Notes: generated by a model from the sequence alone, not told the origin. A DNA stretch of 21,408 bases from REEB506 sp040381035 (GCA_040381035.1 JBEIHY010000058.1:1-21408), one strand, 5' to 3'; numbered from the stretch's first letter, positions 10,086 to 16,782 are shown. Program-made: numbers and translations.

Positions 10086-10425
10086 ATTCTTGGCGAAGTC
10101 GCCCCTGTATTCGACCCCCATGCTCTTGTCCGCCCCAGAACACGCCGAAGATGCAAACCACCTCAGCCGGTTCATCTCCAACAAAATGGATCGCGCCATT
10201 TTCGTGCGTGACCATCTTCACGACGACGCCGAGCTCGGGGCGCTGCACGCCTTGGAAGGGCGCCTTCCCCAGTGCCGATAGGGCCGCCAATATGGGCAGC
10301 AGGCGCGCAACGGCGCGCTGTCTTGCTTTGGTGGAATCGTGGCCAAAGGTTTTGTGGCGCTTAGCCAGATATTCGCCACTCTCGGGCAAATCGCGCGATG
10401 CTTGCCTTGCTCCGCCCAACTTCAA
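10084..10425 (-). CDS. RelE/ParE-family toxin
   Basis: A 113-residue protein with the layout of ParE-type toxins: an N-terminal RDLPESGEYLAKRH helix, a second helix RAVARLLPILAALSALGKAPFQG, then the strand region (RPELGVVVKMV, GAIHFVGDEPAEVVCIFGVFWGGQEH) ending in the short C-terminal strand where ParE proteins carry their recognition residues. ParE toxins usually poison DNA gyrase; RelE relatives cleave ribosome-bound mRNA. Which applies here is not visible. The start is TTG at 10425, overlapping the antitoxin stop (TTGA), so expression is probably coupled to the antitoxin. No in-frame ATG lies near the N-terminus. The C-terminal 14 residues or so extend into the atpA terminator region. Confidence 0.65.
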   Translation of the reverse strand: MKLGGARQASRDLPESGEYLAKRHKTFGHDSTKARQRAVARLLPILAALSALGKAPFQGVQRPELGVVVKMVTHENGAIHFVGDEPAEVVCIFGVFWGGQEHGGRIQGRLRQE

Positions 10426-10697
10426 ACGATCTCATCGTTCTCGAGCGTGGCGAGCATGATATGAACGGCTTGCGCGCTTTCAGCTTCGCTTATGAACGGG
10501 CCCGCCATGCCCTGCGCCAACAATGCCTTCAGCGCCTCCGGTTCCGGCTCAAACGGCGCGTCAATCAGCTGGGCCAAGGCGCGTTTAAGAAAGGCTGCCA
10601 CATCGGGATCGCGGCCAGCGCGAATCTGAGCTTCGGCCAAAGTCTGCAATTCCGGACTGAGCGTGACCGTGACTTGGCTGGACAGCGAGAACTCCAA
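10422..10697 (-). CDS. ParD-like antitoxin
   Basis: A 91-residue protein. The N-terminal part (VTVTLSPELQTLAEAQIRAGR, then a helix AAFLKRALAQLID) has the strand-helix-helix look of ribbon-helix-helix antitoxins of the ParD/CC2985 type, which bind their own promoter as dimers. The acidic, Ala-rich C-terminal part would wrap the toxin. The toxin-family gene follows with a 4-nt overlap. The only plausible start is TTG at 10697; no ATG or GTG lies in frame nearby and no Shine-Dalgarno is clear. The gene is divergent from rmuC with a 68-nt shared intergenic space, so repression by the toxin-antitoxin complex could affect rmuC. Confidence 0.6.
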   Translation of the reverse strand: MEFSLSSQVTVTLSPELQTLAEAQIRAGRDPDVAAFLKRALAQLIDAPFEPEPEALKALLAQGMAGPFISEAESAQAVHIMLATLENDEIV

Positions 10698-10727
10698 TAC
10701 AAGGCCGAACCGATCATTTCGCTGGTC

Positions 10728-10756
10728 TTGCGTCGAGTTCCCCCGAATCCTGTTAG
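10728..10756 (+). promoter_or_regulatory. candidate promoter of rmuC
   Basis: TTGCGT (10728-10733) and TGTTAG (10751-10756) are spaced by 17 nt. The rmuC ATG begins only 9 nt after the -10-like box, and there is no Shine-Dalgarno, so a leaderless or nearly leaderless transcript is expected if this promoter is real. Confidence 0.4.
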
Positions 10757-10765
10757 CCTCCCCGC

Positions 10766-12115
10766 ATGGAAAACACCCACCCGATGATTTGGCTCGCGCT
10801 TGCCCTGCTGTTGGGCGGCTTGGGCTTTGCGATTTATGAGCTGCGCCGCGCTTCGGCCGGCAAGGCGGCGGCCGAATCCGAGCTTGCCGGCGCGCGGGTC
10901 AAGCTGGAGGCGTTGAGCGGCGCACAATCAGACCTCGCCGCCTTGCGCAGCGAGGTCGGGCAGACGCTTGCCCGCGCCGTGGAGGCGGAAGCTTTGCTAA
11001 AAGGCTTGCAATCGGTCGCCGACCAGGACGAAGCGCGGTTCCTGGCCGTCGCGCAAAAGGCGCTTGCCGCCAGCCGGCAGGACTTCCTGGCGGTCGCCGG
11101 CCAAACCTTTGAGAAGCACAAATCCGAGGCCGCCGGCAGCGTTCAGGCCCTGCTCGGCCCGGTGCAGGAGCAGTTCAAGGCGCTGACCGACCGGGTCGGC
11201 GCACTGGCGACGCAGAACACCACGATCGACACCCAGATTACCCAGATCGCGCAAACCATGCGTGAAACCCAGACCGCCGCGCGCAATCTGGAAAACGCGC
11301 TGAAAGCCGCACCGAAAGCGCGCGGCAATTGGGGCGAAGCAACGCTGCGCAACGTGTTGGAGCTGGCCGGCCTGTCGCCGCACGCCGATTTCATGGAGCA
11401 AACCACCGTCACCAATGACGATTCCAAAATGCTTCGCCCGGACGTCGTGGTGCGCATGCCCGGCGGTGGCGCGCTGGTGATTGATTCAAAGGTCGCGCTC
11501 GCCGGCTATTTTGAAGCGATGGAAGCGGTTGACGATTCCGGCCGCGCCGCTGGCCTGAAGCGCCACGCCGACCAGATCAAGGCCCACGCCAAGCGCCTGG
11601 CGCAAGCCGATTATTCCGCCCATGTGCCAAGCGCGGTCGATTTCGTCGTGATGTTCCTGCCGGGCGAGAATTTCTACATCGCCGCTTTGGAGCACGATCC
11701 GGAAATCTTTGAAAACGCCGCCCGCAACAAGGTCATCATCTGCACGCCCGCGACAATGGTGGCCCTGGCCAAGTCGGTCGCTTATGGCTGGCGCCAGGAG
11801 GAAAGCGCCAAAAACGCCGCCGAAATCGCCGATCTCGGCCGCGAGTTGTACAAGCGCGTGAACACGGTCGCCGAAAAGATTTCCGCGGTTGGCAATTCGC
11901 TGGAAAAGAGCGTGCGCAATTACAACGATCTTGTCAGCTCCGTGGAAAGCCGGATGCTGCCGCAGGCGCGCCGGTTCAAGGAACTGGGCGTTGGCGATCC
12001 CAGTATCGAGATCGAACCGCTCGATCAGATCGATACAGCGCCCAAGCAGATCACCGTGCCGGATGCGTTCGAACTGTCGCCGGCGCCAATAACGAACAAG
12101 AAGCGCGCTTCGTAG
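10766..12115 (+). CDS. rmuC: DNA recombination protein RmuC
   Basis: RmuC proteins are membrane-anchored, coiled-coil proteins with a nuclease-like core. In E. coli their loss raises inversion at short inverted repeats. The 449 residues begin with one hydrophobic helix (about 7-25), then a long Ala/Glu/Gln-rich coiled coil to about residue 185. The core follows with GNWGEATLRNVLELAGL (from residue 187), then LRPDVVVRMPGGGALVIDSKVAL, where the Asp and DSK are the restriction-endonuclease-like active-site residues, and FLPGENFYIAALEHDPEIFENA. The C-terminus is charged and variable. The ATG at 10766 puts the membrane helix at the N-terminus. Confidence 0.95.
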   Translation: MENTHPMIWLALALLLGGLGFAIYELRRASAGKAAAESELAGARVKLEALSGAQSDLAALRSEVGQTLARAVEAEALLKGLQSVADQDEARFLAVAQKALAASRQDFLAVAGQTFEKHKSEAAGSVQALLGPVQEQFKALTDRVGALATQNTTIDTQITQIAQTMRETQTAARNLENALKAAPKARGNWGEATLRNVLELAGLSPHADFMEQTTVTNDDSKMLRPDVVVRMPGGGALVIDSKVALAGYFEAMEAVDDSGRAAGLKRHADQIKAHAKRLAQADYSAHVPSAVDFVVMFLPGENFYIAALEHDPEIFENAARNKVIICTPATMVALAKSVAYGWRQEESAKNAAEIADLGRELYKRVNTVAEKISAVGNSLEKSVRNYNDLVSSVESRMLPQARRFKELGVGDPSIEIEPLDQIDTAPKQITVPDAFELSPAPITNKKRAS

Positions 12116-12350
12116 ACGGCTCATTGAGCAACCGACGTCACGGCGGGTTCTGCATGTTGGCCTTTGCCCCGCCCATCACTCATCCTGAAGCCAAGCAGCG
12201 GCCGTCACCCCGGACCCGATCCTGAGGAGCCTCCGTCGACATTTATGGTCAGACCCGAGGGCGCAGGGTCGCATGAGACGAACCTGGATGCGCAATGCCA
12301 CTTCGTGGCTTGGCGAAGACGGCGCATGAAGCGTCACGACTCAAGAATCT
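12116..12350. repeat. intergenic region with a decayed REP-like element
   Basis: No gene is supported between rmuC and the sigma-factor promoter. The stretch around 12205-12245 (GTCACCCCGGACCCGATCC followed by TGAGGAGCCTCC) resembles the dispersed palindromic intergenic repeats common in alphaproteobacteria, but lacks the complete second arm, so it looks like a remnant. A small perfect dyad GCTCA-T-TGAGC is at 12119-12129, just after the rmuC stop. The REP identification rests on memory of the motif. Confidence 0.3.
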
Positions 12351-12380
12351 GTAACCGGCTGCGGCGCGGCGGCGTATACC
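12351..12380 (+). promoter_or_regulatory. ECF-type promoter of the sigma factor gene
   Basis: GTAACC (12351-12356), a 16-nt spacer, then CGTATACC (12373-12380). The AAC-containing -35 and CGT-beginning -10 are typical of ECF sigma factor promoters. The same GTAACC-N16-CGTA arrangement recurs at 13572-13601, and the spacers share their last eight bases. The expected transcription start is within a few bases of the ATG at 12391, implying a leaderless message. This supports autoregulation by the encoded sigma factor. Confidence 0.75.
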
Positions 12381-12390
12381 CCTTCGTGAC

Positions 12391-12948
12391 ATGACCGAAG
12401 AAGCCGAACTGAAGGCCGTGTTCCTCAAAGGGCTGATGGGCGACAGCACCGCCCATGCCGCATTCCTGAAAGCGGCGGCCGGCCTCGTGCGGGCATTTTT
12501 ACGGGCGCGATTGCGCAACCAGGCGCAGGACGCTGAGGACCTGGTGCAAGAGGTACTGATCGCGTTGCACACCAAACGCGCCAGTTACGATCCCACCTAT
12601 CCGGTGACGGCATGGATGTATGCCATTGCGCGGTATCGACTGATCGATTTCGTGCGCGCCCGCAAACGCCGCGGTGTTGCGATCGATATTGACGATGCTG
12701 GCGATGACGCCGCTCTCAGCGTCGCGCCCGCCGCGGACACCGGCATGGCCAAACGCGATGTGACGCGCCTGTTGCAGGCCCTGCCGGTCAAGCAATCGGC
12801 CGCGATCAAACTGGTCAAGCTCTATGACCTCAGCATTCGCGAGGCCGCCGCCAAACTTGGATTGTCGGAATCCGACATCAAGATCTCGATCCATCGCGGT
12901 CTGAAAACCCTGATGCGCCTGATGGGGCAAAGCCATGAACACGGATGA
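12391..12948 (+). CDS. ECF RNA polymerase sigma factor, SigF/NrsF-associated type
   Basis: A 185-residue sigma factor with only regions 2 and 4, which defines the ECF class. Region 2 contains DAEDLVQEVLIALH (about 47-60) and WMYAIARYRLIDFVRARKRR. Region 4 is the C-terminal helix-turn-helix with LLQALPVKQSAAIKLVKLYDLSIREAAAKLG followed by SDIKISIHRGLKTL. The next gene, overlapping by 14 nt, encodes a DUF1109/NrsF-like membrane anti-sigma, so the sigma factor is probably held inactive at the membrane until a signal arrives. Its promoter matches that of the downstream DoxX-like/YHS operon, marking that operon as a likely target. In Caulobacter the similar SigF/NrsF pair responds to heavy-metal stress. 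Confidence 0.92.
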   Translation: MTEEAELKAVFLKGLMGDSTAHAAFLKAAAGLVRAFLRARLRNQAQDAEDLVQEVLIALHTKRASYDPTYPVTAWMYAIARYRLIDFVRARKRRGVAIDIDDAGDDAALSVAPAADTGMAKRDVTRLLQALPVKQSAAIKLVKLYDLSIREAAAKLGLSESDIKISIHRGLKTLMRLMGQSHEHG

Positions 12949-13570
12949 TCTCATCGAAACCCTCGCCCGCCGGATCGAACCGGCGCCGCCGGCCAAGAAA
13001 CGCACACGCTTTGCAGTCGCCGCCGTTGCCGGGTTTGGCGTGGGCGGGGCGTTGTTGATTGGCGCGCTGGGCGTGCGCCCCGATATTGGCGCGGCCCTGA
13101 CACCGGTTTTGTTGAAAGCCGGCTTTTCGGCGGCGTTTGCGCTGGCGGGATTGACGCTGGCAGTGCGGTTCGCCGCGCCTGGGCGTGGGGCTGGGCGGCT
13201 GATCGGCCTGCTCGGCGCCCTATTTGGGATTGCGGCCATCGCGGCTGTCGCAGCGCTGCTGATCACCCCGGCCGGTGAGCGCATGACGGCCTGGACCGGC
13301 GGGCGCTTTCCGTGGTGCCTGGTTCTCATTCCGCTGCTCGGCGCGCCGGCGGCGGCGGCGATGACCTGGATCATGCGCGATCTGGCGCCAACGCGGCTGG
13401 CGCCGGCGGGCGCAGCGATCGGGGCCGCCGCTGGCGGCATCGGGGCCATGGCCTATGCGATGTATTGCCCGGTCGATCAGATTGCGTTCGTCGCGACCTG
13501 GTATGCGCTGGCGATTGCCCTATCGGCCGCGCTCGGCGCCATCATCATTTCGCGTTTCATCAAATGGTGA
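12935..13570 (+). CDS. NrsF-like (DUF1109) membrane anti-sigma factor
   Basis: A 211-residue inner-membrane protein. The cytosolic N-terminus MNTDDLIETLARRIEPAPP is followed by about six hydrophobic helices. This matches DUF1109/NrsF, the anti-sigma partner of SigF-type ECF factors. Two cysteines stand out, Cys128 (in FPWC) and Cys178 (in MYCPVDQIAFVATWY). The second lies in the most conserved part of the family, and paired cysteines at nearly these positions are, as I recall, needed for signalling in Caulobacter NrsF. The ATG at 12935 lies inside the sigma gene (14-nt overlap), which ties the stoichiometry of the pair. The -35 box of the next operon starts 2 nt after its stop codon. Confidence 0.88.
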   Translation: MNTDDLIETLARRIEPAPPAKKRTRFAVAAVAGFGVGGALLIGALGVRPDIGAALTPVLLKAGFSAAFALAGLTLAVRFAAPGRGAGRLIGLLGALFGIAAIAAVAALLITPAGERMTAWTGGRFPWCLVLIPLLGAPAAAAMTWIMRDLAPTRLAPAGAAIGAAAGGIGAMAYAMYCPVDQIAFVATWYALAIALSAALGAIIISRFIKW

Positions 13571-13571
13571 C

Positions 13572-13601
13572 GTAACCGCGCCGGTCGCGGCGGCGTAGTC
13601 C
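13572..13601 (+). promoter_or_regulatory. second ECF-type promoter, in front of the DoxX-like/YHS operon
   Basis: GTAACC (13572-13577), 16-nt spacer, CGTAGTCC (13594-13601). Both boxes and the spacer length match the promoter of the sigma gene at 12351-12380, and the spacer ends in the same CGCGGCGG. The predicted start point near 13606-13608 would give a leader of about 33 nt to the ATG at 13640. Confidence 0.75.
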
Positions 13602-13639
13602 CCGGCATGGGCGAGGTGATCGCCCCTGCGGAGACGACG

Positions 13640-14161
13640 ATGAAAGCGATCGAAAAATACTTTGCCCCGTTGGTGTCGCTGTTCAGCGCCGCGGTGTTCC
13701 TCGACAGCCTGCGCTACAAGTTCACCGATGCGCCGCAAACCCAGGTGATCTTCGCCAAGCTCGATGGCTGGGCCTCAAGCCTTGGCCTGCCCGGCCTGTT
13801 TGCCCATGCTGGGCTGTTCAGCCAGTACACGATTGGAACCGCTGAACTGGTCGCGTCTTCCCTGCTGCTCGTCGGCCTGCATCCGGCGCTCAAGCGACTG
13901 CAAGCGCTCGGCGCGGCGATCGGCTTTGCGGTGATGAGCGGGGCGGTGAATTTCCACTTGTGGACGCCGCTCGGCGTCGACCCAAACAATGACGGCGGCG
14001 GTCTGTTCGCGGCGGCAGTGACGATCTGGTTTACGACGCTGGCGCTGCTCATCGTGCGGCGCAAGGAATTGGCGGCTTTGGGCGGCGATCTCATCGGCGC
14101 GCTCGTCCCGGCCACACCCGGTGCGGCGCGCCTCAGCCCGGCAACATCCGTACGCGCTTGA
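13640..14161 (+). CDS. DoxX-like small membrane protein
   Basis: A 173-residue protein with about four hydrophobic helices. The pattern is an N-terminal FLDSLRYKFTDAPQTQ segment, then LGLPGLFAHAGLFSQYTIGTAELVASSLLLVGL, a GA-rich helix with VMSGAVNFHLWTPLG, and a last helix before a basic C-terminus. The length, the conserved TAEL-type glutamate in the second helix and the four-helix topology recall DoxX/DUF417-type proteins, several of which occur in redox or metal stress regulons; function is unknown. I chose the ATG at 13640, with GGAG 6 nt upstream. An in-frame ATG at 13607 falls at the predicted transcription start and is less likely. The gene is first in an operon with the YHS protein, behind a sigma-factor-type promoter. 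Confidence 0.75.
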   Translation: MKAIEKYFAPLVSLFSAAVFLDSLRYKFTDAPQTQVIFAKLDGWASSLGLPGLFAHAGLFSQYTIGTAELVASSLLLVGLHPALKRLQALGAAIGFAVMSGAVNFHLWTPLGVDPNNDGGGLFAAAVTIWFTTLALLIVRRKELAALGGDLIGALVPATPGAARLSPATSVRA

Positions 14162-14199
14162 ACTTCAGCATCCCTTACTTTTCAACACAGGAGAAACCA

Positions 14200-14682
14200 A
14201 TGTTTTGCATTCGCACCATTCGCGTCCTCGCCACATCGCTGGCGTTCGGCGCGCTCAGCCTTGGCGCCATCGCCATCGCCACGCCGGCCCATGCCGACAC
14301 GTCCCCCGTCTATACCGCGTTGCCCTCGAAGACCGCGGTTGGCGGCTATGACCCGGTGGCGTTCTTCGCGGTCGGCAAGCCGGTCAAGGGCGACGCGAAA
14401 TTCACCGCCACCTACAAAGGCGCAGAAGTGCGCTTTTCCAGCGCAGCCAATCGCGCCACATTCCTCACCGCGACCGACAAATACTTCCCGCAATATGGCG
14501 GCTATTGCGCCTGGGCGGTGAGCCAGGGCTATACCGCCAAGGGCGATCCGAATTTCTGGAAGATCGTCAACGGCAAGCTCTATCTGAACTATAATGGCGA
14601 GGTTCAGACCAAATGGGAAAAAGACATTCCCGGCCTGGTGAAAGCCGGCGACGCGAACTGGCCGAAGATCGTCGCGAAGTAA
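14200..14682 (+). CDS. exported YHS domain-containing (seleno)protein family member
   Basis: A 160-residue protein with a clear Sec signal peptide (basic start, hydrophobic core, cleavage after ATPAHA at about residue 32), so it is periplasmic. The mature part is a YHS-type domain: GGYDPVAFFAVGKPVKGDAKF, YKGAEVRFSSAANRATFL, then YFPQYGGYCAWAVSQGY with Cys103, and a C-terminal KLYLNYNGEVQTKWEKD. YHS domains are proposed metal-binding modules; in this subfamily the cysteine position can be selenocysteine in other species, and here it is a standard Cys codon. The ATG at 14200 is preceded by AGGAGA at 5-6 nt; the upstream TTG at 14158 is rejected. It is 38 nt downstream of the DoxX-like gene in the same predicted operon. 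Confidence 0.88.
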   Translation: MFCIRTIRVLATSLAFGALSLGAIAIATPAHADTSPVYTALPSKTAVGGYDPVAFFAVGKPVKGDAKFTATYKGAEVRFSSAANRATFLTATDKYFPQYGGYCAWAVSQGYTAKGDPNFWKIVNGKLYLNYNGEVQTKWEKDIPGLVKAGDANWPKIVAK

Positions 14683-14702
14683 GTCCGCCGACCAAAAGCA
14701 AA

Positions 14703-14731
14703 GAAGCCGCGACGCTCAGCGCCGCGGCTTC
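14703..14731. terminator. hairpin between convergent YHS and YidB genes
   Basis: GAAGCCGCG (14703-14711) and CGCGGCTTC (14723-14731) form a perfect 9-bp stem with an 11-nt loop that can pair further (GC-TCA-GC). It lies 20 nt after the YHS stop and 24 nt from the yidB stop on the other strand. There is no long U-tract, so termination efficiency is uncertain. Confidence 0.5.
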
Positions 14732-14755
14732 ATGGTGTAAAGTTCGATCGCCGCT

Positions 14756-15157
14756 TTACTGGCCGCCGAGCTTGCCGAGCAATCCGCCCAGCGCCTGCTG
14801 CAGCTGATTGCCCTCAACCGCGTTTCCGTGGGGCGTCAGTTGATCGATCAGTTGCGGCAATTGCGCGGCGAGCCCGCCGAGCAACGCAGTGTGACCCAAG
14901 CCGGTTTTAGCGGCGAGGTCTTTGATCGTGTCGGGGCCAAGCGCTGCGGCAAGCTGACCGGCATCAATGCCGGGATTGGGGCCCGTGGAAATCCAGCCCT
15001 TGATGATGTCGCCCAGGCCGGCTTCCTCAAACTTTTGCACCAGCCCGCCCATGCCGCCTGGCTGATTGAGCAATTCACCGACTGCGCCCATCACCGCGCC
15101 TTCCATGCCGCCTTGACCGCCGAGCAGCCCACCAAGAATGGATTGAAGTCGTCCCAT
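14756..15157 (-). CDS. YidB family protein (DUF937)
   Basis: A 133-residue, Gly/Leu-rich protein. It has repeated LGGLLGG-like segments at both ends (SILGGLLGGQGG and ALGGLLGKLGG) and the central pattern GGLVQKFEEAGLGDIIKGWISTGPNPGI followed by LAAALGPDTIKDLAAKTGL. This is the characteristic YidB/DUF937 pattern; the family is widespread, small and of unknown function. I chose the ATG at 15157, preceded by AAGGGG at about 8 nt; the frame extends further upstream but that part is basic and unlike the family. cysK lies upstream on the same strand, separated by 110 nt rich in dyad symmetry. Confidence 0.85.
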   Translation of the reverse strand: MGRLQSILGGLLGGQGGMEGAVMGAVGELLNQPGGMGGLVQKFEEAGLGDIIKGWISTGPNPGIDAGQLAAALGPDTIKDLAAKTGLGHTALLGGLAAQLPQLIDQLTPHGNAVEGNQLQQALGGLLGKLGGQ

Positions 15158-15219
15158 CGCACAGCCCCTTTGCTTGTGATTAAACACGTGTAGCAGAGGC
15201 GATCGCGGCACGGAAAGCG

Positions 15220-15257
15220 GCGTCGCGACATCGACGGCCGCGACGCGACGTCGCGTC
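15220..15257. other. overlapping inverted repeats between cysK and yidB
   Basis: A perfect 16-bp palindrome GACGCGACGTCGCGTC occupies 15242-15257. Its left half also pairs with an upstream arm: GCGTCGCG (15220-15227) is complementary to CGCGACGC (15239-15246). The two pairings exclude each other. It could end cysK transcription on the minus strand, bind a dimeric regulator ahead of yidB, or form alternative RNA folds. A further 8-bp palindrome ACACGTGT is at 15184-15191. Confidence 0.45.
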
Positions 15258-15267
15258 CGCTGAAACA

Positions 15268-16248
15268 CTATAGCCCGTCAAACAATGCCGTGGACAGATA
15301 ACGCTCCGCAAAGCTCGGCACGATCGCCACAATCCGCTTGCCCTTGTTTTCCGGACGGGCGCCAATCTTAAGCGCCGCCTTCAACGCAGCGCCTGTGGAA
15401 ATGCCGCCGGGCAGACCTTCCAGGCGCGCGGCTTCGCGGGCGGTGGCGAAGGCGTCATCGTTGGACACCGTGACGATTTCGTCGATGACGCTGCGATCCA
15501 GCACTTCCGGCACGAAACCTGCGCCAATGCCCTGGATTTTGTGCGGGCCGGCGGCGGCGCCTGACAAGACGGGCGAGGCTTCCGGCTCCACCGCCACCAC
15601 CTTCAGCCCCGGCAAACGCGGCTTCAGCACTTGGCCCACGCCAGTGATCGTGCCGCCGGTGCCGACGCCGGAAACGAAGAAATCAAGCTGTCCGCCGGTA
15701 TCGGTCCAGATTTCTTCCGCCGTGGTGCGACGGTGAATGGCGGGATTGGCGGGGTTGACGAACTGGCCCGGGGTGATGGCGTTTGGCGTGCTTTCGACGA
15801 GCTCCTTGGCTTTGGCAACCGCGCCGCGCATGCCTTCCGGGCCGGGTGTCAAAACCAGTTCCGCGCCGAGATAAGCGAGCATCTTGCGCCGCTCTACCGA
15901 CATGGTTTCCGGCATGACCAGGATCAGTCGATAGCCGCGCGCAGCGGCCACGAAGGCCAAGCCAATGCCGGTATTTCCCGAGGTTGGCTCAATCAGCGTT
16001 GTGCCCGGGCCGATTTTGCCCGCCGCCTCCAAATCGTCGATCATCGCCACGCCGATGCGGTCTTTCACGCTGGCGATGGGATTGAAGAATTCGAGCTTGC
16101 CGATGATTTCAGCTTCCACGCCGTGGGCGGCGGCGAGTTTGGGCAAGCGCACCAAAGGCGTGTTGCCGATCGTCTGGGTGATGTCGTCATAGATGATGCC
16201 GTGCCCGATGCGGTGGGCGGTGAAGGGGCGCGTGTGTCCGTCGGCCAT
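15268..16248 (-). CDS. cysK: cysteine synthase A (O-acetylserine sulfhydrylase)
   Basis: PLP enzyme that makes cysteine from O-acetylserine and sulfide. The 326 residues contain the cofactor lysine in NPIASVKDRIG (Lys62), the substrate loop EPTSGNTGIGLA (87-98), the phosphate-binding GTGGTITG, and LPGGISTGAALKAAL near the C-terminus. The order TIGNTPLVRL near residue 26 is typical, but there are about 18 extra residues before it compared with many CysK proteins. The ATG at 16248 has a good Shine-Dalgarno (AAGGAG, 6 nt away), so this extended start is supported. The gene is divergent from a small membrane protein gene; the 123-nt intergenic gap contains a CCG-repeat tract and no convincing promoter. 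Confidence 0.95.
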   Translation of the reverse strand: MADGHTRPFTAHRIGHGIIYDDITQTIGNTPLVRLPKLAAAHGVEAEIIGKLEFFNPIASVKDRIGVAMIDDLEAAGKIGPGTTLIEPTSGNTGIGLAFVAAARGYRLILVMPETMSVERRKMLAYLGAELVLTPGPEGMRGAVAKAKELVESTPNAITPGQFVNPANPAIHRRTTAEEIWTDTGGQLDFFVSGVGTGGTITGVGQVLKPRLPGLKVVAVEPEASPVLSGAAAGPHKIQGIGAGFVPEVLDRSVIDEIVTVSNDDAFATAREAARLEGLPGGISTGAALKAALKIGARPENKGKRIVAIVPSFAERYLSTALFDGL

Positions 16249-16371
16249 GGGTGGCTCCTTACGATGGGGTTGGGAGAAACATAGGCAACCGCCGCCGCCG
16301 CCGCGAACGAGACTTTTTGCCGGCGCAGTTTAGCGCTTCTGATCCAATGACGGGGTTGTTAGGGTTTCGCC

Positions 16372-16782
16372 ATGCTCCGCCCGCTTCTAGCCTGGACCGC
16401 CGCCAGCCTCGCCTCCGCCCTTCTGGGCGCCACGCTGTTTATCGCGCTGGTGATGGCCAATGGCCTGTTTGATCTCGGCTTCCTCGCCCCAATCTGGGGC
16501 GGGCTGGTCCTGGCCGGGCTGGTGATCGCGGTGATTATCGGCGGCGCGGCGGCGCTGATCCTCACCCCGCTTGCCCATCGCTTCGACCTGCCGCGCCCGT
16601 TGGCCGACATGACCGCCGGCGCGATCGGCGCGTTCGCAATCTTGATCGGCGTGCAGGCTTTCATGTTTGCCCGGATGGAGGAAGCCTGGGCGGCGCCGGA
16701 GTTTGGCGCGGTGCTGCTCATCCCTCTCGCCGCCGGGGCGGCGGCGGGGTTTGTGTTTTGGCGCTTGGGGCGGCGGGGTTAG
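16372..16782 (+). CDS. small four-helix membrane protein, unknown function
   Basis: A 136-residue protein made almost entirely of four hydrophobic helices (roughly residues 5-29, 40-66, 78-101 and 112-132) with a short basic C-terminus. I do not recognise a family. TGTTAG at 16357-16362 lies 9 nt before the ATG and there is no Shine-Dalgarno, as for rmuC. The stop overlaps the convergent vapC stop by 4 nt. The clean ends against both neighbours and typical codon use support it as a real gene. Confidence 0.65.
   Translation: MLRPLLAWTAASLASALLGATLFIALVMANGLFDLGFLAPIWGGLVLAGLVIAVIIGGAAALILTPLAHRFDLPRPLADMTAGAIGAFAILIGVQAFMFARMEEAWAAPEFGAVLLIPLAAGAAAGFVFWRLGRRG

Noticed and set aside
12164..12394. 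76-codon open frame between rmuC and the sigma gene
   Set aside because: It reads through the REP-like remnant and the ECF promoter, and has no domain or ribosome site.
13607..13639. ATG at 13607 as start of the DoxX-like gene
   Set aside because: It coincides with the expected transcription start of the ECF promoter and lacks a ribosome site; the ATG at 13640 has GGAG at 6 nt.
14158..14199. TTG start for the YHS protein
   Set aside because: It would put 14 polar residues before the signal peptide; the ATG at 14200 has a proper Shine-Dalgarno.
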